Assembly (NCBI GenBank): GCA_004369085.1
Contig: ML210628.1
Coordinates: 1-10,819 of the forward strand
DNA length: 10,819 nucleotides
Source of the DNA: Coprinopsis marcescibilis
Lineage: Eukaryota > Basidiomycota > Agaricomycetes > Agaricales > Psathyrellaceae
Direction of reading: 5' to 3'
Both the position numbers and the translations under genes were made by a program. Under the pieces are notes generated by a model, which was given only the letters and a program-made list of their open reading frames with translations, searched no databases and had not been told where the DNA came from. Positions 1 through 8,673 of this stretch are shown in pieces (position 1 is the stretch's first letter; each line of letters opens with the position of its first letter).

Positions 1-65
1 GGCGGGGGTGGTGGTGGAGGAGGTGGCGGAGGCGGAGGGGGTGGCGGCGGCGGTGGTGGGGGAGG
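1..65 (-). repeat. Poly-proline coding tract of gene A (CCN repeat)
   Basis: On the minus strand this stretch is 21 Pro codons plus two bases, using CCA, CCT, CCG and CCC mixed. The mixed codons suggest it is an old or selected tract and not a pure young triplet expansion. It continues beyond the window. Confidence 0.9.
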
Positions 66-745
66 AGCGCCTCCACCACCCATAGACCATTCACCGAAGA
101 TGACACCGGCGCCGAGGTCGGTCAAGTGCTGGAAGAGACCACGGGAAAGGTCGAGACCACCGTAAGGACAGCTGGGGCACTAGGAGAGTGGCATACATCA
201 TCAGCTTTGTTTGTTTCTCCACCAGATCAAAGAATGTTGTACCATGTCCATGATGACAGCCTGAGCACTCCTGCCATTGAAGCTAACAGTGATTGTCTTG
301 AAGCAGTCTGCTAAGCTGTATTCCTAAGCAACAAGTCAGTCTCATTGGTTGCTAAGGCCAAACTCCACTTTAACATACAGCAACGTTGACTGCAACAGCC
401 TAGGATTGAAGTTGTTTCAGTACATTTCGCAGCACAGGGGAACAATGAACACTCACGAAATCACTGTTGGAGATGAACCGTCCACAGGAGCCACTATCGA
501 ACAACAAACATTGAGCACGGAGATCGCCACGTAGATTATGCTCAGACCACTTACGCATTGCCAGTCTCGGTATCGTACCAAGTGAACTTTGCACCACTGT
601 GGAACTGGCGCTTCTGGAGGTCGCCAGAGGCCCGCTTGGCTACCTCCTGATGGTGCTGACGAGCATGGTGACTGTGGACGCTGGCACCACTGACGGCGCC
701 GGCCAAAACCGACGACACCAGAACCAAAGAGCTTAACAGTTTCAT
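1..745 (-). CDS. Gene A: secreted DPBB (RlpA/barwin/expansin-like) protein with poly-Pro tail, 3' end cut by the window
   Basis: Five exons on the minus strand: 745-555, 493-457, 399-379, 323-243 and 179-<1 (introns 61, 57, 55 and 63 nt). The start gives MKLLSSLVLVSSVLAGAVSG, a typical signal peptide. A His-rich pro-segment follows (HSHHARQHH) with dibasic sites at residues 37-38 and 45-46. The DPBB domain starts at about residue 51 (KFTWYDTETGNA) and has Cys67 (GSCG), Cys90 (ADCFKTI), Asp109 and Cys111/Cys114 (MDMCPSCPYGGLDL). It closes with GAGVIFGEWSMGGGGA, after which at least 21 consecutive Pro codons run off the window edge, so the end of the tail is not visible. The 21-nt exon 3 encodes AVAVNVA. 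The last donor (GTACAA) is the weakest in the array, but position and phase match the paralogs. No catalytic activity can be claimed; a wall-active expansin/loosenin-like role is the family-based guess. Confidence 0.85.
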
Positions 746-2294
746 GATAGAAATATCCCTGGAACTAGAGTTTTAAAAGATAGTATGTTCGAAACGAGCG
801 GTAGGGCCTCGAAGAGGCAAAAAAAAGCGCAGAAAGGGAAGCTGCGAGAGGGAGGAGGACAAGAAGGATTGGGGAAATTTGTTGTGGTGGTTGAGAGGTA
901 ACAATGATTTATGATGCCGATGAATCCACCGCATAAGGACCTGTCCAACAAATACACACGCAATGCCATTGTTCGCATCGGGATCCATTTCTGGTTCCCA
1001 CAAACAACGAGGTGCAAAGAACTTGGCCTACTTCTTACCCCTTCAGCTTTTAGCTCCCCTGAACGCAAAATCCTGAGTTGATACTCCTACAGCCGTAATT
1101 TCGTCGAATTCGTGTGAAGCGTGCAGGGGTTCCTAAGAATGTGTATCAATCAGTGCACAGCCGCTGCCCAGAATTCTGTCCTCACTGTCCCCGCTGTCAG
1201 TGGAAACTGGACATCGCGTCCAAGACCTCGCAAAAATCCTCTCCGGGTCTCCAAAGAACCTCCAACGAAGCCAGATCCTCCAGCTCCACGAAAGCATTGG
1301 GGATACATGCACTCCTGGCGCGGCCAGTCGCCCTTCTCGGGCATGTACCAAGCAACTGAGCCCCAAAACCCCAAGCAAACCAAGCTAGCTTGGTTACCAC
1401 ATGCCGTACTTGTGGGCAACGAAGACCGCCTGTCACAGGTGTTCCTTTAGGAAGGGGTGTAAGAGGCAGCAGAATAAAAAGGCAAAGGGGTTTCGAATGA
1501 AATGATGTTGGATCTGCGCCCTTTGGATATGATCACCAGCACTCACCTCACTGATTCACAAAGCGCCGGCTCCACTATCTCTGTCTTTGGCCGCGCTTCC
1601 AAGTCTGAAATGTTGGAGTATCTTCCTCGCTGGGTCTTCGCGGCGCTGCTCCTGTTCTTCTGCCGCCTTCTGGAATGTCGGTCGAAGTAGGATCACCACA
1701 GACGACCAACTGCATATCTGCATACGTCAAAGCGGGGCTCTTCCATCTGACTCGGGACTGCGACAACACGGATCGATGTACCTCACACATCCTTGAACTG
1801 ACGACAACCAACGAGAACCCAACAAATAATCTGTCATTAACATCATTGATCGGCACACTGGTAAATTCGAAGCAACGACTGCACTGTGCTAATGGGCTTG
1901 TCAGGGTAGGAAGAGGGACGGGAGAGAAGACTCGAGGAAATCCGTAGAGCCGCCTCAGCAAAAAAAGAGAACATAAAACTGGTATATGCGCGAACATGGC
2001 TTGCGTTGGATCCAAACACGATAAAACCCATACATTTCCTGCATCCAAGGAACGTTGAACAAAAACGGGTGCAGGACAAAAGAAACGACCTCAGTACATA
2101 CAACATCCGGCCATATCTGGTCGAGCTTGTGCCAATGAATAAAATACTCGGAACACCAGCCCGACGGGACGACAAAACTGCAGGCCTGCCGCTCAAAAAC
2201 AAGTCGAACTGGACCCTTGCTCTGTCGAACTCGCACTGGCTTCCACTGAGAACCCACTAAGGCTGCTGCTAACAGAACCGACAACCTCCTACTA
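746..2294. other. Spacer between genes A and B; promoter/leader of A, otherwise no gene seen
   Basis: This 1.55-kb spacer separates the start of A from the stop of B. Immediately upstream of A's start the minus strand has an AT-rich TTTTAAAA element (770-777), only about 25 bases from the ATG and so doubtful as a TATA box. Beyond it the strand is pyrimidine-rich (about 780-870), a common fungal leader feature. Open frames between 1114 and 2353 on both strands overlap each other, have no family resemblance and carry no convincing domain. I could not find remnants of the DPBB motifs here. Confidence 0.5.
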
Positions 2295-3373
2295 CTACTT
2301 GCGACCCGCAGCAACAGAACCGTCAATGGCCAAGTTGCCAAAGGCAATGGCAATTTGATTCAAGCCGCTGAGAGCACCGACTTGGGTGCTGTTGCCACCA
2401 GCGAGGGATCCCCCGGTGAGCGAGTTGGTGCTGTCCGTGCCGGTGGGTCGCGAGCCTTCGCTGGAAACACTGCTAGCCACTTGACTGCTAGACGAGCTCG
2501 AGCTCGAGGATGAAGAGCTGGAGCTGGGGGGCGGGGGCGGGGCCTGAGTAGTGGTTGGCTCGGGAGCAGGAACCCAGGTGGTGGTTGGCTCAGGGGCGAC
2601 CCAGACAGGAGTAGTGGGCTCGACAGGCGCAACCCAGACGGGGGGCTCGGGAGATGGGGCGGGGGCGGGAGCGGGAGCAGGGACAGGGGCGGGAGCAGGG
2701 GCAGGAGCTCCAGCGCCAAAGTCCCATTCACCGTAGATGATACCCGCGCCGGGGTCAGCAAAGAATTGGAAGAGTGATGGGGTCAAGTCGAGACCACCGT
2801 AGGGGCATCCAGGACACTAAACGAGTGGAGAAAGGTTGAGCACGGCTTCTAACTGACATACAACGGATGGCGCACCATGTCAAGAATAACAGCCTGGGCT
2901 GTTCGGCCTCCATAGCTCATGGTGATGGTTTCGAAGCAATGAGGGCCAGGATAACCACTTCCGAATTGCTAGAACCTTTTCAGCATTCATGAAGAGGTGA
3001 GTTTGTTGACTCCAATCTTACAGTATGAGTTAACGCGACAGCCTGTAAAGCAAGCTGTCAGCCACCAAAACGACGGCAAAACCACCACAAGAACTCACGA
3101 AATCAGCATTCCCGATGTATGTTCCGCAAGCCCCGCTACACGGACACGACGGTAAGCGCCAATTCGACTGCAACAAAAAGTCACTTACGCGCTGCCAGTC
3201 TGTGCATCGTACCAACTCCATCGCGCACCGCTGAACCGTTTGAAGAGATGGATCTCACCAGAGACCCGCTTCGCCAGTTCTTGGTGGTTGCGGTTGAGGT
3301 AGGCTTTGTGGCTTCCGGCCACGGTGAGTGAAGCGAGCGAAAGGACCGCTGATAATCCAGATAGTAAGCGCAT
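2295..3373 (-). CDS. Gene B: secreted DPBB (RlpA/barwin/expansin-like) protein with Ala-Pro, Trp-Val and Ser-rich tail, complete
   Basis: Exons on the minus strand are 3373-3189, 3135-3099, 3042-3022, 2968-2876 and 2816-2295 (introns 53, 56, 53 and 59 nt), encoding 285 residues. I chose the ATG at 3373, not the in-frame ATG at 3436, because it begins a signal peptide (MRLLSGLSAVLSLASLTVAG) that aligns with the paralogs. KR sites are at residues 35-36 and 45-46. The DPBB domain carries Cys65 (GACG), Cys92, Asp111 and Cys113/Cys116 (LDMCPGCPYGGLDL), ending GAGIIYGEWDFG. Exon 4 is 9-12 nt longer than in the other copies (QFGSGYPGPHC in place of QYNGGSEC), a small loop insertion. The tail is (AP)n, then three imperfect repeats around WVAPEPTT, then about 14 Ser, then a Gly/Ser/Thr stretch with an NST sequon, and finally the family motif LNQIAIAFGNLAIDG. 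The stop is followed by two more in-frame TAG codons. Confidence 0.9.
2480..2717 (-). repeat. Low-complexity linker of gene B: poly-Ser, WV-EPTT repeats, Ala-Pro repeats
   Basis: Read on the minus strand, an (Ala-Pro)n tract at about 2717-2650 is followed by three imperfect repeats of roughly 10 residues (PVWVAPVEPTT, PVWVAPEPTT, TWVPAPEPTT; about 2645-2547), a five-Pro run and about 14 consecutive Ser codons (to about 2480). The repeated Trp residues are unusual for a disordered linker. Confidence 0.85.
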
Positions 3374-4649
3374 CTTGACTTTTTTTTCGGTTTTGTGCTG
3401 TTTATTCGGTACTGTACTAAAATTAAACCAGGTCAAGCCCCTGAGACGATCACAGGGATAGGTTGTGGGTGTTTTTTTCGGAAAAGACTGTGGAGGTGAA
3501 AGCGAGTGTGGATGTGCAGGGCGGGATGGCTCGGTGCACTGAGTTGGTCAAGGGAGGGTGCCGTAAAGGAGGAGAGAAGGGGCGTGGAAAACAGCGACGA
3601 GGAGGCGGGGAGGAAAGGAATACGATTCGCGATGGTCGCCAGGGGGAACTCGAACATGGAACCAGACTTTTTGCGCTGCCCTTGGGAATTTGGCAAGGAA
3701 GAGCATGGCTTGGTCTGTTCTTGGCCGCCTAAAATCTATCATGTGATGGTCCGCCCATCGCCCGCCGATCCTTGAATTGGACCCCTATAGTTATGCACTT
3801 GATAACAATAATGATTGCTGTCTACAGATGTGTATAGAACAAGATAGACCGCTTCTTCAGAATCTCATATTTTCGTGCCGGTAGCCATAGGCGCCGTGGA
3901 ATATAATGTCTTGGCAATCAATCAATCAAAGGCCAGAACATCATTTCATCCGGCCCTCGCCCGCCGCGACGACGAGGTCCTAGGAGTCCTTGCTAGTTTG
4001 GCGCGGTCTTGAAGCCAATAAATGCCGGATTGATCAGTGAACACGTGTATAGACAGGCCAAATTCATTCTTGTGAGGACACGGAGAAATCGACGCGTCCA
4101 ACAAAGGACGTGCTAAGCAAACGCGAAAGCTTGTTAGACGCCTCGGCATCATGAAGTCGCCCTTGGGCGATAGCGGAAAAAAGAAGAAAAGGACCTTGGA
4201 GGTCCCTAGATAGTGAAAAGATGCCCCGCCTTTCTTTCTCTACCTATGCACACAACCCGACAAACACACGATCTCGAAGGCTTCGAATTCCTCAAAAACA
4301 GCTCGTTGCTCTGAAATCAACATTAGGATTATATCCAAAAAGTTACGAGTGACAGCACCGAGTCAGCGTTCAACACCAACAACCCTGTCCCAGAATCTAC
4401 TAAAACCATTTATGTACAGCATCTATCAACGAAAACAGCCGCGCCGTGCAGGTGCGGAGGTGTGGGTATACCAGACAGGGAATATGTATGTACGTTGCGT
4501 CGATTGACAATTAGAAAGTCAAGGTGAGTAAAAAAAAGCAATGAAAGCGAGTCAAAGGCGAGGAGGTAGCGAGATATCATCCGTTGCAAAGGTCTGCTGC
4601 TTCGGAGACTAGCTATATGCCACACTACCCAGAATTTAGGTTCCGCGAT
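3374..4649. other. Spacer between genes B and C; promoter/leader of B and 3' flank of C, no gene seen
   Basis: This 1.28-kb spacer holds B's upstream region. About 3490-3660 is strongly purine-rich on the plus strand, hence CT-rich in the sense of B, as in many fungal core promoters and leaders. No clear TATA box was found. Two short inverted repeats lie close together at 4157-4170 (TCGCCC-TT-GGGCGA) and 4191-4205 (GGACCT-TGG-AGGTCC). Open frames here are short and unrelated to any domain I recognise. There is no tRNA-like or DPBB-like remnant that I could identify. Confidence 0.5.
4157..4205. repeat. Two neighbouring short inverted repeats
   Basis: Arms of 6 bp with a 2-bp spacer (4157-4170) and arms of 6 bp with a 3-bp spacer (4191-4205), 20 bp apart. 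They could form small hairpins or be protein-binding half-site pairs; such short palindromes also occur by chance, so no function is assigned. Confidence 0.5.
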
Positions 4650-5682
4650 TTACCCGCGAGGAGAAGCAGAACCATCCATGGCAATATTCGCGAATTCAAG
4701 CATAATCTGCCCAAGTGCGTTCAAGTTGCCGACAGGGGTAGGTGTGGGCCGCGGTGCAGCACTTGAGCTCGGTGGAGCAAGTGCTGCGCCAGAAGAGGCA
4801 AGGGCCGGGGAAGGTTCCGAAGACGAAGTTGGTGGAGGTGGAGGGGTAGACGAAGACGAAGGTGGAGGTGGTGGTGGAGGCGTTGGCGTCGGTTCTGGTA
4901 TCGGTTCCGGTGAAGGAGGTGGAGGTGGAGGAGGTGGTGGAGGAGGCGGCGGCGGCGGAGGAGGCGGAGGAGGCCCACTGCCAAAGTTCCAGACACCATC
5001 AAAAAGAACACCATCTCCAGGAATGGGTGGGAACGCCCTCCACAAGCCAGGAGTAAGATCAAGACCAAGAGGAGGACATCCTGGACACTGGAAGGCGAGA
5101 GTTTGATGGTCAGAACAGTTTGATTTTCAGCGTGATCTATATCCTCCGCTTACCATGTCCATGATCACGGCTTGGTGAGAAACTCCTCCCCATTCGAGAG
5201 TGATTGTCTTGAAGCATTCACTGCCACCATTGTATTGCTGTCAAGGCGCGTTAGATACCGACCACTACCTCTGACCAACCACCAAACACTTACAGCGGCA
5301 TTCAACGCCACAGCCTACAACCAAAGCAAGTCGACATCAGCCTCGTGTCATCATCACAGGATAGGTCCAACTTGAACTCACAAAATCGCCATTCCGAATA
5401 TGCTGGCCACAGGCTCCACTATTTGATTGACATTTCCCTTCAGAACAAAGATCGCTGAGTCGCAAACGGGAAGGCCACGTACGCGTTTCCGGTCTCAGGA
5501 TAGTACCAGGTCCACTTTGAGCCAGCGAACCGCTTGCGCAGGTCGAGGTGACCTTCAGCACGCTTCGCGAGCTCATTGCGACGAGCATGGTGCCTTGCCT
5601 GAGGAGGCACCGAGTGGCCTGCCAAGACGCCAATTGGCGCGGCGAGCAACAAGAATGCCGACAACGTCTTGAGGATTTGCAT
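4650..5682 (-). CDS. Gene C: secreted DPBB (RlpA/barwin/expansin-like) protein with poly-Pro/Ser tail, complete
   Basis: Exons on the minus strand are 5682-5483, 5418-5382, 5314-5294, 5237-5154 and 5087-4650 (introns 64, 67, 56 and 66 nt), encoding 259 residues. The ATG at 5682 starts a signal peptide (MQILKTLSAFLLLAAPIGVLAG); an in-frame ATG at 5730 would put a polar stretch before it. A His/Arg pro-segment (QARHHARRNELAKR) ends at KR 40-41, with RKR at 49-51 just before the domain. The DPBB domain has Cys70 (GACG), Cys94 (SECFKTI), Asp113 and Cys115/Cys118 (MDMCPGCPPLGLDL) and ends PGDGVLFDGVWNFGSG. Tyr is replaced in CPPLG, where the other copies have CPYGG. About 20 Pro follow, then SPEPIPEPTPTP, mixed Pro/Ser blocks, and the conserved terminus NLNALGQIMLEFANIAMDG. 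Intron 3 has a good branch-point candidate (CTAAC). Confidence 0.92.
4911..4978 (-). repeat. Poly-proline coding tract of gene C
   Basis: Minus-strand CCN tract encoding about 20 Pro in a row directly after the DPBB domain. On the plus strand it is (GGN)n. A further Pro/Ser block lies at about 4810-4890. Confidence 0.9.
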
Positions 5683-6271
5683 GATGCGAGATTTTCTTGG
5701 GTGGTAGGTAACGAGTGAATATGTCGGCAAAGCCGTGGAAAGAGTAAAAGAGTGAAGTAGTTTGAAGGAAAGACGGTCGCCTCAGAGGCGAGTTGACGGA
5801 AAGAAACAGAAAAATAAGTGGGTTCGCTGGCAGGAGCAAGGGCAGATGGGCCTATGTAAGGTAAATCAACTGCCGAAGATTCCTGGAACAATCACAAAGC
5901 ACGCTTTCGTGGGAAGTGACTGAATTAATGTCGTAGCGGACCTTGCCTTTAGCAGCAAAGCTTCGTTGACCATCAATCAACGACCGGTGACGGCGAGCGC
6001 ACATGATGCACATAAGTAAAGGGGGGAGGCCGCTTCGAGGCCCCTTAATTCGATACCTTGCGGGCGGAACATTCAAGACCGAACGCGAATGGAAGGGCGC
6101 ATACCACAACTGTCGAATCCAAATCGAGAACAACTTGCAAAGCGTGAACCAGCAAAAAGGGGGGACCATGTTACCACGACAGGGCATGTTAATTAACCTA
6201 GTACTCGAACAATTGAAAGGGGTATTAACGAGGATAAAAGGTAAGAGGGACTTGAGCGGAGTATGCCTTGT
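5683..6271. other. Spacer between genes C and D; promoter/leader of C and 3' flank of D
   Basis: At 589 bp this is the shortest spacer in the array, so the promoter of C must lie within it or within the 3' flank of D. The 150 bases upstream of C's ATG are CT-rich in the sense of the gene (about 5690-5815). I see no strong TATA box. Open frames on either strand here are overlaps without a recognisable domain. Confidence 0.5.
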
Positions 6272-7278
6272 TTACCCGCGATGGGCGACAGCACCATCGA
6301 CGGCAATGTTCGCGAATTCAAGGACCACCTGGTTAAGTGCGTTCAAATTTCCAAGGGCATTCGCGGTCGGACGTGGTGAACCAGAGCTCTGTGGAGCGAG
6401 TGCAGCGCCTGACCTGTGCCCATGCGCGTGCGCGTGCCCATTACTACCCCGCGAAGGGGACGGTGCTGGCGGAGGAGTCGAAGTCGAACTTGGTGGGGGC
6501 GGAGGAACATAAGTAGACGAGGGTGGTGGCGGAGGAGGAGGGGGAGGAGGAGGTGGAGGTGGTGGTGGTGGTGGTGGTGGTGGCGGTGGTGGTGGTGGAG
6601 CGGCGCCTTCAAAGTTCCATACACCATCCCAGAGAACACCATCACCAGGAATTGGAGGGAATGATTGCCAAAGCCCACGAGTTAAATCAAGACCTCCGTA
6701 GGGGCAGCCAGGGCACTGAAGTCAGGGTCAGGGGTGTGAAGCTAACATGATATCATTTAACTGGCGCACCATATCACCAATGACAGCTCGCTGAGTGACG
6801 CCTCCCCACTGCATAACAATGGTTTTACCACATTCCGCCCCTCCGTTATATTGCTGGAATGCAATTCAGCTCAGTGCACTCAGTAAGGATCCCGGTACGA
6901 CTTACAGCAGCGTTGAGGGCGACAACCTAACGAGCGGGTGAGATCTAATTAGGGACGACAATCAAAGGAACATTGAAACGCTTAAACTCACGAAAGCATA
7001 GTTGCCGATGAATCCTCCACACGCTCCACTGCAAACAAAAGTAAGAACCAGCACTGGGAAGTCCAATTAGACAATACTAACATGCCACCAGTTTCCTCTG
7101 GCAGATACCACGTCCACTTGGAGTTATCAACTCTCCTGTGCAGAGAGAGGTTGCCTTCTGCGCGCTTTGCAAGCTCAGCGTGCCGGGCGTGCCTAGCCTG
7201 AGGAGAAACGTGAGGCTCGGCGAGGACGACGAGCGGAATGACGAGCGATAACAAGCTCAGGGTATTCCAGAACTGCAT
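6272..7278 (-). CDS. Gene D: secreted DPBB (RlpA/barwin/expansin-like) protein with long poly-Pro tail, complete
   Basis: Exons on the minus strand are 7278-7082, 7028-6992, 6926-6906, 6853-6770 and 6715-6272 (introns 53, 65, 52 and 54 nt), encoding 260 residues. The last exon has no internal in-frame Met, so simple ORF calling misses its true frame. The signal peptide is MQFWNTLSLLSLVIPLVVLA, then ARHARHAELAKR with KR at 38-39 and RR at 48-49. The DPBB domain has Cys69 (GACG), Cys93 (AECGKTI), Asp112 and Cys114/Cys117 (DMCPGCPYGGLDL), ending PGDGVLWDGVWNFEGA. Exon 2 ends NYAF where the others have N/D-x-DF, losing an acidic residue. About 26 Pro follow, then Ser/Thr/Pro, an unusual GHAHAHGH patch, and the conserved terminus NLNALNQVVLEFANIAVDG. 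The ending CGCGGGTAA is shared with gene C, its closest relative in tail sequence. Confidence 0.92.
6519..6598 (-). repeat. Poly-proline coding microsatellite of gene D
   Basis: Minus-strand CCN tract encoding about 26 Pro. The first part (6554-6598) is nearly pure CCA triplets (GGT on plus), the hallmark of recent slippage, while the distal part mixes CCT and CCC. Confidence 0.9.
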
Positions 7279-8673
7279 TTTGTTAAGCTCCTAGTTTGTT
7301 GACACCCGGAAGGAAGTGGGCGCAAATCCTAGGAAGATACTGAAAAGACTGTAGAGATTAAAAGATTGACTGAAAGCCGCGAAGGCTAAACGATAGAACA
7401 GAGAAACTGGGCAAGGGCTTTAGAATTGAGAGGACACCAGAAAACCAACCCACTCACATATCGACCACGTTGAAAACAAAGGTGAGAAAGCATTTCGACA
7501 TCTAAACCCAGGCTTTATATAACTTCTGGGAAACGTCAAGCCTCGGAGGTATAACACTGTGACACATCAATTGTTTCAGGGCATCAGGGCACTCATCCAG
7601 GGGCGTTCTGACCTTCCTGAAGGTATGGATGTCAGTGTTAATCATGCGCATTTGTCTGAAAGAAACGATCTACTTTGAGTTGGCATCCGTTGGTGTCCTC
7701 TTGTATGTACCAGATGCGTCGGCAGACCCTGTTCCACTTTCACTGCAATTTTTGGACATCAAGTTGACATGATCCCATCCCGGTCCTGTGTGTGCTTCTC
7801 CTGCTTCCACTACTTCCAGTTCCCGACATGCTCGGCAAGCAGCCATGTTTCCCTCTTACTGAAATCATAGGCAGCCATAGGTAAGCTTAATGGAGGAGTC
7901 ATGAATGTTATAACACACGTCCGCTGAGACTTGGCAAATCCGCAGTCGATTATTCTGGAGGGATATGAAATGACCTCTGGTAACCTGCTGTAACCTGCAT
8001 GGAAAATCTAGAAAATCGACATGACCTTCCGCAGCAGGTTGCTGCCTCATTAAATAAAACAAGGGATCTTTGGTTGTCAGGGCAAAAAAGTGAAAGAACA
8101 AACGTACCGAGTCCGGATCGGGAAGGGCTCCGGAAGTTGGCCCAACATCCGAAGCTCATGAACAGAGATGAACAGAAATGAATTTGTTCAGGATGCAGAC
8201 AAGTAAGCTCTAAAAAGTTGATCAACAAGGGAAACTATTGCAGTGGGGCTTACCCAGACGTGTCGAAATCGGAATTGCAAAGGACAATGCCCGTATCGCA
8301 CCTTCATGTCCTTCGACGCGATGAAACTGTAGGGAAAAGCCTCAGCAAGTAATAAACTGTTGAGCTCAAACATGTAGGGGCCAGTGTGCCAAGGTCAGGA
8401 CCTCCAGATTCGATGTCCGTGGGATCAGAATTTATGAGGACAGTCGAAATCAATATCCGTGCATCTTTTCGAGTCTGCAAACCAATCAAGTCAAACGATG
8501 CAGAACGACCAAGAAGACCGAGAAAGGAGGGGAGATATCTGAAGAAAAACAATTTGATTTGACAGTGATCAGGTATAATCAATTTCCAAAATTATGATAA
8601 GCACACTGCCAGTGGGACCAGCCGAATATGTCATCGAGGCGACATGGAAAGAACGACGAGAAGGTGGCCATCC
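7279..8673. other. Spacer between genes D and E; promoter/leader of D, no supported gene
   Basis: This 1.4-kb spacer holds the TATA-like element of D near 7517 and a leader of roughly 200 bases. Farther out (about 8190-8580, minus strand) there are two overlapping open frames, one running into a GTAAGC donor-like site near 8253, but no domain, no signal peptide and no matching downstream exon were found. Small direct repeats occur at 7979-7998 (GTAACCTGC twice) and 8158-8177 (ATGAACAGA-like). No DPBB remnant was recognised. Confidence 0.45.
7513..7521 (-). promoter_or_regulatory. Putative TATA box of gene D
   Basis: The minus strand reads TATATAAAG, an excellent match to the eukaryotic TATA consensus, about 235 bases upstream of D's start codon. 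A transcription start some 30 bases farther on would give a leader of about 200 nt. No other good match lies closer to the gene. Confidence 0.5.

Noticed and set aside
1121..1450. Plus-strand frame of 109 codons in the A-B spacer
   Set aside because: Composition looks random, it overlaps several open frames on the other strand, and it has no domain, leader or intron pattern.
1575..2353. Overlapping minus-strand frames of 119-157 codons in the A-B spacer
   Set aside because: Three frames are open over one another with no recognisable motif, which points to chance. The one reaching 2353 also overlaps the true 3' end of gene B.
3185..3436. Longer N-terminus for gene B starting at 3436
   Set aside because: It adds 21 polar residues before a good signal peptide; the start at 3373 aligns with all paralogs.
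3900..4200. Possible tRNA or structured RNA in the B-C spacer
   Set aside because: Only two 6-bp hairpins are visible; no cloverleaf, no A/B box pair and no CCA-end context could be found.
4678..5106. Plus-strand open frame rich in Gly (142 codons) opposite gene C
   Set aside because: It is the antisense shadow of the poly-Pro linker: GGN on plus equals CCN on minus. No signal peptide or conserved copy opposite the other genes.
5440..5730. Longer N-terminus for gene C starting at 5730
   Set aside because: It would bury the signal peptide behind 16 mostly polar residues; the Met at 5682 matches D and E.
6343..6678. Minus-strand frame with a His-rich run in the tail of gene D
   Set aside because: CCA repeats read in another frame give CAC (His). 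Splice junctions and homology with C fix the Pro frame, which ends in the conserved C-terminal motif.
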